From: Ornithodoros turicata
Lineage: Eukaryota; Arthropoda; Arachnida; Ixodida; Argasidae
Direction of reading: 5' to 3'
DNA: 64,000 nt
NCBI RefSeq assembly: GCF_037126465.1
Contig: NC_088202.1
Location: 120,542,123-120,606,122, forward strand
Shown here: positions 54,728 to 64,000 of the stretch, piece after piece
Layout: each line of letters starts with the position of its first letter
Numbering within the stretch: position 1 is the stretch's first letter
Notes under the pieces: generated by a model
The model's input: the letters and a program-made list of their open reading frames with translations, nothing else
Told to the model about the DNA's origin: nothing
Database searches by the model: none
Translations under genes and position numbers: made by a program

Positions 54728-57047
54728 GCGAAAAGTAAATAAACTAAAACTGTTCTTTCCCCTATACAATGGTCAGTTGATTACAAACAATAATACGTTG
54801 TTAAAATTTGTCCACATTCAACGGGAATGAACCATTGCAAAATGTCATTTATTTATTTTTCTTTATTTGGAAAAAAAGTTTAATACTTGAAATCATGGCC
54901 GATGGACGGATATCAACATGGAACGGTGTCTACTCCATAGCGGCTAAAGCTACGTAAACGAGTAAACATAAGAGAAAACGAGTAGTAAACATAAACTGAA
55001 GAAATAAACTGAAATAAAATGAAACTGAATATATTTTAGAGAATCAACGATAACACACAGTGAGCTTGAACTAGCGGAGCAGGAAGGAGGCTTGGCGCTG
55101 AACAGCGTCGCAGCCAGTCACTGGCGTCATCGAATGGTTCCGTAGCATTCGCTACAGTTCCACAGTATAAAGTCTGCTTCGTGAAGCATACATTAGAAGT
55201 AGTTTTGGCATGTGTTACAACGCGTCTGTCTTTGCATGGTTTTGCCTGTTTAGGTGTTTTTGAAGGTCTAAATACCTGTCTATTTTCGTGGTTTTAGTAC
55301 GTAAATTTCCGAGTTCTACTTATAAGAGGAAGTAACGTTGTTCTTGAATGCCTAAAACTGTGGGCAAATAGAAATGAGTTGAAAACCAATCATCCAAAGA
55401 ACCAAGACCGAAACTATCTTCCAGACCAAAGATTGGATAACTATAGGAGCGAGAATGTGTAGACCATGTCCGATGGAGTTCTGGAAAAAAATAGTCCCGG
55501 AAAAGTTGGTCCCGGAAAAATTTGTCCCTGGTTCCGTGGCGGAAGAAATGGTCCGGCGCGGTTTCGTGCGCCCAAACATACAGGGGCGCCATTGTGGACC
55601 TCATGAACCGGATCACACCCAATCATGTGCTATCATACGCACTCCTCATTTGTTCGAAATTGGAAGACATATGCTATTTTTAACTAACATTAATCTTAAT
55701 GAACAATAACCTCTGAGGAACATAAAAGCGGTTCCATTTGCTGCGCCGCTAGTATTGTACAAATTGCGTCTGTTCTTTCTGTTTCTCTCTTTATTTTGCG
55801 GTTACAGACAACGCGACAAGATCAGGAAGCAATTCTGCAATGTCTGCTACCTTCTCCTAAAAGTGACAAAAAGAAAAAAAAAGTAAGAGTCGTCTTTCTG
55901 CAGAACGAAAATTCAAATCGCAGTTTTCTTATTCTCATTGATCAGGCCATATCTTCTGTTTTGTCGACCAAATCGTGGAGTGGTAAAAGTTGTTTGGATT
56001 TCTCTAAAACGCTAACAACTTGGATTAGTGTCAATGAGAACTTGAACTGGAGAATCGCAGCAAAAATTTTGAAGCAAAAATGGTAGACATCGAGGCCAAC
56101 GAACTTATAACGGAATATCGTTTTGTGTCATTGAGAAAAAGAGACGACACCAAACAAAGAGACTCCAAACTATTTTTAAAGTACACATACAAGAAAGCCT
56201 CCAGGCTATATATATGAATCCTTGTATTTGCGTTAGGATTCTATTTTCTGACCACACCAGTTTTTATCGCTGGTGCTGAAAGAAGCCTCAGCACAATGAA
56301 ACTGATCGATCAAGAATATCCTGCGATCAACCATAAGAGATGTCAGGCTTTCTGAGTTCGTAGTCAACCGAAAACATGATTATCATATCTCTAGACTATG
56401 ACGCATTGATTAACCAACTTGCGAAGAACAAGGCTCGAAAGAAGGGTTTTGCGTAAATGTTCGCTGTAGGCCTATATGTATGCATAATATAAACCCTATA
56501 TAAATATCGTATTCCATCTTCTATATTGTAAGTGAACTTTCGTCCTATAGGCTGCCCCCATGTCTATGAAAATAAAGATCAAATTGAAATCCATAAACGA
56601 GAATGCGCTATTCGTTGTGGCTACATACAAGCAGGACCAAGCTGTTATATAAACTTCAAACTGACACATTAAGCGGCCTTGGTAGTCGCCATTGATTCCC
56701 CCTTTCTCACCCTATGACCTTGTTCCAAATGCGGGAGAGGAAGACCCGTCCTTTGTGGTCGCCCGCCTTTCGGTGCATATGAGCATTCGGGTGTTCTGGA
56801 CGTTTGGTGCTTATGAGCAGCTTCTCCCCTCCTGCTCATTTCCACCAAACACTCAAAACCACCAACTTTTTTTGTTTGGTGCATATGGGCGTTTGGAGGT
56901 TATGAGCATTTGGTGCTCGTACTGCATCGTAATCTGAGGGGCTTACATTTGGTGGCGTAGCTTCATACGTTGTTCTGATGATGTCTCACTGACTCCACTG
57001 ACTACCGACCCCTATTTAGCATGGTTCATCACCTCATCATCAGGACA

Positions 57048-58057
57048 TAGAGCACTGCACGGGCCAAATTTTCAGGCCCGTGCCCGGTACAGGCCCGGCT
57101 GCTACGGCCCGTACCCGGCCCGAGCCCGACTCCACCGGCCCGGGCCTAGCCCGTACCCGACTGTTTCCAGGCTCAGACCCGGTCCAAGCCCGCCTCTGCT
57201 CTATTTGTTCTCGAGGCTCGGAGGCGTATTTAGATTTACTAAAGAGCACAACGCAGCAAGGAAAAGGACGCAGCTAATTGGTGGAGAGTCAGGAGGTACA
57301 CTCGAACGCAGCAGCGGCTGTGTTTCTCTGCCGGCAAGCCGCTCTGTGCTTTGTGTGGTTGCTTGCTTGGGAACGCAGCGCGCAGCGGCGAATGGGCGTA
57401 TGTACATTGCGGTTCAAGAGAGACTCATCGCCGCTCTATTGCACATGCTCCGGTGTTAGTTACCCTTTCTTGAGCTCTCACGCGAACGAAATATATGTCA
57501 GAACACTTAACCTAACCGACCCTCTTGCCGGACTCTCATAAAAACGAAATATGTCAGAACACTTAACCTCACTGACCCTCGTGCGGGACCCTCACGAGAA
57601 CGAAATATGTGAGAAACTGATGTTCTGAGGCTGGAACAACATAGAAGGAACAGATCAGAGATGATATGGGTTTGATCCCTACAGCTGGCTAACCTTTTCA
57701 GTGACTTTCATCTTTCAACGAAATATGTCCCAACACCTAACCTAACTGACGCTCGTGCAGGACCCCACACCAATCGTCCCCAAATGTGTGTGAATGCACG
57801 CGTGAAATCCAGACCCATTCACGAAATAAGCATGATCACATGTAAAACAGTGATAGTTCTCAGATGAGAATACCTGATATCACATACCGAATCGGGAAAA
57901 AAAGTAACGTGAAAATTCAGCTGTCCAGTCTCCTGAAGTGAAATATGTCCGCGTACAAGCTCGACCGGCCCGGCGGACAAGCCGGCCCGGCCCGCCAGGC
58001 CCACGGGCCGGGCCGGGCTCGGGCTTTCGGGTAAGCCCGGGCCCGTGCAGTGCTCTA
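57048..58057. mobile_element. 1.0-kb non-autonomous hAT element, copy 1
   Basis: The ends TAGAGCACTGCACGGGCC and GGCCCGTGCAGTGCTCTA are inverse. TCAGGACA flanks both sides (57040-57047; 58059-58066, with one extra A). Both ends are packed with GCCCGGGCC/GGCCCG words. Interior frames are short. Copy 2 is at 60774-61854. Confidence 0.85.
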
Positions 58058-58066
58058 ATCAGGACA

Positions 58067-60773
58067 CATCTCATCCTGCCCATTGTGCCTTGGGGTAGTG
58101 CGCCGCACCTTATGTGGCGAATTTCCCCATTTACTATCATTAATTTATCTGTTGTTGTTGTTGTTCCAATTGTGATTTGCTGCGAGGAAACGAAGAATAC
58201 GTCTTGCTTCTCAGGTGCAGCGCCTAGAGTCAACGTTTATGATGTTTTGGTGTGGGATGTCGATGAGCGAAGAATAAGTCGAATATCGGCTGAGCGGGGA
58301 CCCGTGCGCTTTGCGAGTCCTGTTGCAACCTTGAGGGGTTTAATTTTGGTATAATTTGAGGGGGAGTGATGCTGGTAAAGGGGCGGTCAGCCTGCTTTCA
58401 ACTGGTGCACCAAGACGTGGAAGACGAACCTCACTGGGATGCTCCCTGGAACCGCTAAGATGATTGGCGAAGTTTCCCCACGCATAATTTGAGTTCACAG
58501 AGAAAGTACAAACCGCGTCAGTATCGTTCAAATTATATCTAAAAGGGCAATGAACCAAACCACTGCTTTAGACAGCGAAAATACCCCTGGAGGGAGATTG
58601 ATCAACGAAACGCGGCGTTGGATCTTCTTCTACCTTACACATGCAGTGGCCGCGATCCACGAAGGGATATTTAATTTATTAATCTAATTTATTAACGTCA
58701 CGGGGCAGTCACGACGCGCTGTCAAAGTATTTTTTTCGTATCTCGTATGCTGATGGACGGTGAGCTACGCGGGGTAACTGGTAGGTCTAGCTTATGTCAC
58801 ATACACAGGGAGGGGGGGGGGGGGTATTTATTAAAGGTACTGTAAAGCAGCAGGCAAGCTGTTAGTATTGGCAGCGGCATTTGAAAGCTTATTCCGAAAG
58901 AAATCCACACTGCAAATTTTATGTGCAACAGAAAACTCTAAATATTTTTACTGAAATTGCGGTGAAAAGACGAGGGGCGACGCCTGGTGGGAAACAATCG
59001 CCTATTCGTCGAGCAACAGTGTTACATGTCTCCAACCTTGCATCGGCTAAGTCATGGGCTAAGTAGCCGGCTTCATGAACTTTCTTTGAAAAGTTTGTGC
59101 AAACGAGATAGTACCTGACATATATTATCTCAAAATGCAAGAACATTGGTATATTGTGGAAATGAGTAATAAACTGTCACCTGAAACATCATGAGAGTCA
59201 CCCACGCAAAAATGCACCACGTCAGGCAAGCCGACGTGGTGATGGCAGCGGTCCACAGATGCCGCTGTACATTCCCACTGTTATTGGCATGTTTATGTTT
59301 TCCGCCCTACAAGGGGAACTGCGGAATTCGTGTCGGGTCTTAGACACAGGGTTGCCTGTAATCTTAAATCTGAATTTTCTAGTAAACTACGAGGTAGATT
59401 TGAACGAAATTTGTGGCGTTTGTATACTGAACACCCAGGCTGTCAAATGAGCCAGAAGTATAAAATTGTATGCCTGCTGCTTTACAGTACCTTTCAGAAA
59501 AAACGAACGTAAATGTCAGGTCATACACAGCGCTTCTGAGTATGGGATTTGAATAGAAACCCATGCTCTAACTTTCATCATCCTGAATGGACGTAGCCAC
59601 GGTTCGGGCCACACGATACTTTGTAGAACGTAATATACGCTAAAGTTTCTTATAAAAGTTGTCAATTGGCGTATACGACCTGCTAAGCATCGTACATGTC
59701 TGACTGTGTCGTGTGGTCCATTCTGTTCTTCTCTTGCCCGAGCTCAGGCTTTTTCTACAATGGGTGTCCTGCACAGCTTCGTAGCAGCCGTAACACTGCT
59801 ATACGATATTCATTTTGTTGCGCTTTCGAAATATGGAAGAATAGCATGCACTTATACTGTTCCACTTCCGGTAAATATACCTTCTCGAATTTTTGACAGA
59901 GAGCTTTTTCTTTAATTATTCATAATTTACTGCGACAAATCTGGAAGCTGAAAAAATTTACATGATTTTTTTGCCACACCATGCATCACTGACAAATGTT
60001 GCGACGTCTGCCGTGCTAGCAGTATTTGATGCGAAGCCAAAGAAATACAGCACCTTATCTTTAGAAACACCGCACAACTAGATCGGCGAGGAACTTACAT
60101 CACCTAGCTTAACGCACGCCATCTGTACATTGGAACAACAACGGCATCGACGCATTATGTTACGCCTTCTTGGCGTCCAATCGCGCACAAAGGTGAGAAA
60201 GCAGCTGACTTTCAGATAAATAAAAAAAAAAGAAGGGCGTTGCAGACGTTCAGGATCAAAATGTCAAGGAAATGTACCATATGTTCCACAAAGAACCCTG
60301 AAGCGAAATAACGAGAACCGAATTCACAATTCAAAAGATTTCGACGACCCTTCTCATGTCGGTAGCGAACCTTAGGACGGTAAGAAAGATGGCAAGGACG
60401 ATGAAAGAAGAAAAACAAGAAGGAAGAAAAAAGATGGGCAGATATATCATGAGGTCGTGAACGCACAAAAAATAACTAAAATAAGGTACTTTAGGAAGAA
60501 GGGACAGCAGCAACAACTACATAAATGAGGATGGGATGAGATGATTCACCACCACAATAAGTGCAGGAAACTGGCCTTTCGTTGACTAACTTTGGCGCAT
60601 TTAGCGTTAATGCCGGGAAACGTAAAACAACAACAATAATAAAAAAGAAGAACATGTACAATTCATAATACGTTATAAATGTCAGTCAACGCAGAACGGT
60701 ATGAGACACTTAGACTTGCAGTTTTCATTTTGTCTACATAATAGTCAATGTTACATAAATACATAATCCGTGC
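58067..60773. other. Non-coding interval
   Basis: No gene is supported. It contains a G-run (58809-58823) and, near 58960-59050, a diverged match to the 36.8-kb repeat (caatcgcctattcgtcgagcaacagtg). Open frames of 60-75 codons have no recognisable features. Confidence 0.4.
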
Positions 60774-61854
60774 TAGAGCACTGCACGAGCCTAATTTTCA
60801 GGCCCGTGCGCGGCCCATGCCTCGCTGCTACGGCCCACACCAGGCCCGGGCCCGACGTCTTCTATAGATTTCCAGCCCCTGCCCGGCCCAGGCCCGACTC
60901 CGCCGGCCAGGGCCTAGCTTGTACCCGACTGTTTCCATGCTCTGGCCCGGTCACAGCACGCCTCTGCTCTATGTGCTCTCGTGGCCCGGAGGAGTATTTA
61001 GATTTACTAAAGAGGAAAACGACGCAGGTAATGAAGCTTGTGCAGTGACGTCACGTTTAGTCATGTGACTCGGGAAAACATATTGCCGCAACGGAGTTAC
61101 AGTAGGAGGGCATGTCGTGAGTTGTTGCGGTATACGGGATATTGGAAAAGCGCATGCTGTTACCTCATTCGGCACGCAGTAGGACGCATGTGACGCATCC
61201 ACATGTTTTCCCGAGTCACGTGGCTCAAAGGCGATCAAAGGCTGCGCGTGACGTCATGTGCACGAGCCTCATTGGTAGTGAGTGATGAGGTACACTCGAA
61301 CGGAGCGGCTGTGTTTCTCTACCTGCAAGCCGCTCTGTGCTTGGTGTTTGTTTGCTTGGGTGGTGACCGCCTTGATCAGCGTCTCCCTCTGCTTCACGAA
61401 GACAGCGGTGTCGTGTGCAGACATAGTACGCGGCTCGGCTCCTCCTCTCTGGCTTTGGTTAAGCGAAGGACGCTCCTTCTGTTGCCCAAATCGCCCAACT
61501 CCTTTCGTCTTGTCGCCAAACATCTCAGCGCGCCCGCCACCAGTCCACACCAATCGTCCCCAAATGTGTGTGAGTGCACGTGTGAGATCCAGACCCATTA
61601 CACAAAATAAGCATGATCACATATAAAAAAGTGATAGTTCTCAGATGAGAATGCCATGATATCCCATACCCAATGTAAAAAAAGTGACATGAAAATTCAG
61701 CTGTCCAGTCTTGTGTAATATGTTCGCGTACATGCCCGACCATGGCCGGCGTTCTCAAGCCCGTACCCGGCCCGGGCTCGGTGGCTGAAGCCCAAGCCCG
61801 GCCCGGCCCACGGGCTCGGGCTTTCGGGTAAGCCCGAGCCCGTGCAGTGCACTA
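60774..61854. mobile_element. 1.1-kb non-autonomous hAT element, copy 2
   Basis: The ends TAGAGCACTGCACGAGCC and CGTGCAGTGCACTA are inverse, with flanking ATCCGTGC (60766-60773) and GTCCGTGC (61855-61862), 7 of 8 matching. It shares the GCCCGG-rich ends and 'ggaggcgtatttagatttactaaag'-type interior with copy 1, but differs in the middle. Confidence 0.85.
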
Positions 61855-61862
61855 GTCCGTGC

Positions 61863-64000
61863 TACATTAATTTGTTTTTCACGTGTGCTGCGATGCAACT
61901 TGTCCCATACAATGAGCAATCTTCATTCCGAGCAAGTATTAACCTGCCTATTATAGCGTCACCTTCCCCCATACAGACACTCCGTCGTCTATGTCCCTAA
62001 TCCTCATGCAAGCTGTAAGTAAGACTACGAACACCTGTGGCTTGAGCGGCACATGCCGTTGAGCGCCGTTTGAAGTTCGCTTCGTAGCGCAAAGCACATA
62101 CGTCTACGAGATACATTATTGTTATGGAGGGCGTTACATTTACAATCATACAAACATACACTTCTGCGCCGCCATTGCAATGTCGCGTCACTGCACAGTC
62201 CGATCGAAGGAAATAAGACGCAGAAATAAAATAAATGTTGAGAACTTATTCTCATCTTCCAGGTCGAGTGTTCCTACGTTAGTGGCTGTAGCAATTTTGG
62301 TTTAATTGCACAAGTCATGCAAATTGTCTAGTAAGGCGGACTTCGCCGAAAATCAGTGAAAAGGAAGAAAACAGTAAACATTCGAAGCCAAGAGTTTTAT
62401 GTATGCACATGAGACGCGAAGTTTCAGGTCTTCTCATGCAATAAGAGAATTCGTACGTCAGCGTTTAAATGCGACGCACAACACCGAAAACGGAGGCGCC
62501 GAAATACAAGCAGGCAGTGCCGGCGTCTACAGGGGCAAGGAAGAAGCCACTATAGGACTACAGAAGAGAGAAAGAAATTCAGCAGTACAGCGCGGGAGGG
62601 GGGGCGGGGATTTTCCACTTGTCCGCCCGGAGGCGAAAAGTAAACGCCGGCACGCCAGCTTAGTGCTCAATCAAAATGCATAAGGGCACAGGACTTACCA
62701 TTTCTTGCTTACGAACTTAGTGCCTCCGTTCGACGAAATTCCATATCGCGCGCGCCGCTCTTCTACTTGGACACCGAAGAATGCGAGTAGCGAACAGGTG
62801 CATCGCAGGTGTTCGCCCTATTTCCGGCATGCTACTTGTTTGCGACTTCACGGAGAGCGCCCTCTCAGGAGGAGCTCGTCGTCGACGTGCTCGTGCACGC
62901 ATTGCAGCGGACGTGACATTGACGATTCGGCCAAGCTAAAGTTAAAGCTAAAAACTTAAAGAGGTCACAGTGAACAGGGCTGCAATCCGAGACTCTTTTC
63001 TCGGAGTGGACTGACCACATAGCGATGGTCGACCACCTGAGGAAAAACGCTCCAACGTTACTCACTTGTCGCGCGCACACCTGTTCTCTTCCATTCTGTT
63101 CCGATGTGGTGGTGGTGGTACGGTGTGGTCGTTTTTCTCGATGCGAACCCACGTAAGTTTTGCCACTTGGAGCAAAAGTTTTTTTTACCCTCCTTCTCAG
63201 ATGGAGCACTCCATGCACGCCTGAGCTGGTCGCATCAAATGCACAGCAATAACACAATATGTCGGACATATTCAGGGTCACGACATGTTCACTGGAGGGT
63301 GTTTCCATTCTTGTTTCTCGCAAATGTACAAACCCTACTTGCGTGCCATTTAATCAATCAGTCGTACCACACACACAAAAAAAAAAAAAAGAAAGAAAGA
63401 AAAAAGAAACACTGAATACGAGTAGTGTTAGAAATCAACTTCGGTGGTCCAACTTCAAATACAGGGTGTATAATACAAGGCACGACCCACGACCTACAGA
63501 GGGCTCGAGATCTTCGCTCGATCGCACCATCAGAATCATGTACACTACCCAAATTTTTTATTCGACAGCACATAAGCTCTCTTGACGCGACGTCTTAAAA
63601 TTACTCCCAAATCTGCTTTCGACCCCAAATGATAAATTGTTCAAATAACAGTCGTGCGACAGCACTTGTTTTTTTTTTTTTTTTTCGTGTGTTTTTTTTT
63701 TTTTAAGTCAACAGCAACACGCAATTCTCGTTGTTCAGTCTGTGGTGATGAAATCGACAATTCTTTTGTATTTGCCGTACGAGTAAATTATTGAAGTAAA
63801 ATAAAGGTATACAGATATTATACGTTGGGAAAGTACGTCTTTCGCGCAAGCATAACATGCAGGAAACCTACAACTATCACCAGTAGTTCTGTTTGCCTAG
63901 AAAGTTCTCACTCTGTCTCTCTCTCTCTGTTGCGTCTGCGCGTGTTGTATTGATAGGGGTGTGAAACGAAATACAAGACGTGCAATGTGTTCACTATTTG
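61863..64000. other. Non-coding interval to the window end
   Basis: No gene is supported. Features are low-complexity tracts: G-rich 62585-62610, A-rich 63376-63410, T-runs 63670-63705 and CT repeats 63915-63930. Confidence 0.4.

Larger units (their letters stand above)
53721..56916 (+). mobile_element. 3.2-kb degenerate hAT transposon with ~260-bp TIRs
   Basis: The terminal inverted repeats (53721-53979 and 56654-56916) start GCACCAAATGCTCATAACCT and match over about 260 bp. Near the right end, 56251-56356 encodes TTPVFIAGAERSLSTMKLI, the signature of the hAT C-terminal dimerisation domain, then stops. Other transposase frames (such as 55796-56086) are decayed. A LINE fragment lies inside. 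No convincing target duplication is visible, so the outermost bases are uncertain. Confidence 0.75.

Noticed and set aside
61269..61626. Overlapping 109-135-codon frames on both strands
   Set aside because: They lie wholly inside a non-autonomous hAT element and have no domain signature.

Overview
This is eukaryotic, almost certainly hard-tick (Ixodidae) nuclear DNA. The genes are small, spliced and far apart (GT-AG introns, AATAAA signals). Three separate two-exon genes encode single-Kunitz-domain secreted proteins of the type expanded in tick saliva and haemolymph. The rest is dense, nested transposable elements. I see no prokaryotic operon structure, no CRISPR and no rRNA.

Layout. 0-1 kb: 3' end of an RNase H-bearing LINE, then a tRNA-derived SINE piece. 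2.9-3.8 kb: fold-back repeat and Kunitz gene 1. 4.1-7.85 kb: frameshifted LINE on the minus strand. 7.85-19.46 kb: the most striking object, an 11.6-kb almost perfectly palindromic mobile element with a TAGGGG 6-bp target duplication and AG...CT termini (Polinton/Maverick-like), whose ~5.75-kb arms each carry the same spliced 125-codon gene. 20-24 kb: repeats, including a 1.55-kb hAT-type element. 24.5-25.2 kb: Kunitz gene 2. 26-36 kb: LINE 3' tail, retrocopy tail, fold-backs, a hAT MITE, an LTR-element remnant and a 36-bp satellite. 37.7-39.4 kb: Kunitz gene 3. 41.0-41.2 kb: a possible cysteine-rich terminal exon. 41.57-53.22 kb, minus strand: a six-exon EF-hand gene of the calexcitin / sarcoplasmic calcium-binding protein type, with introns full of MITEs. 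53.7-61.9 kb: three hAT-type elements. 61.9-64 kb: no recognisable gene.

Five host genes or gene candidates are supported: three Kunitz proteins, the EF-hand protein and the weak cysteine-rich exon. The Kunitz genes share architecture (signal-peptide exon, phase-1 intron, Kunitz exon) and all have Tyr at the predicted P1 site, so they look like products of dispersed duplication. The EF-hand gene is unrelated to them. The other structure is transposon biology: insertion boundaries can be read directly from target-site duplications of 4 (TTAA), 6, 8 and 9 bp, in two cases with an empty related site elsewhere in the window.

Splice sites, start codons and family names were inferred by eye from the sequence; no search or alignment program was run.
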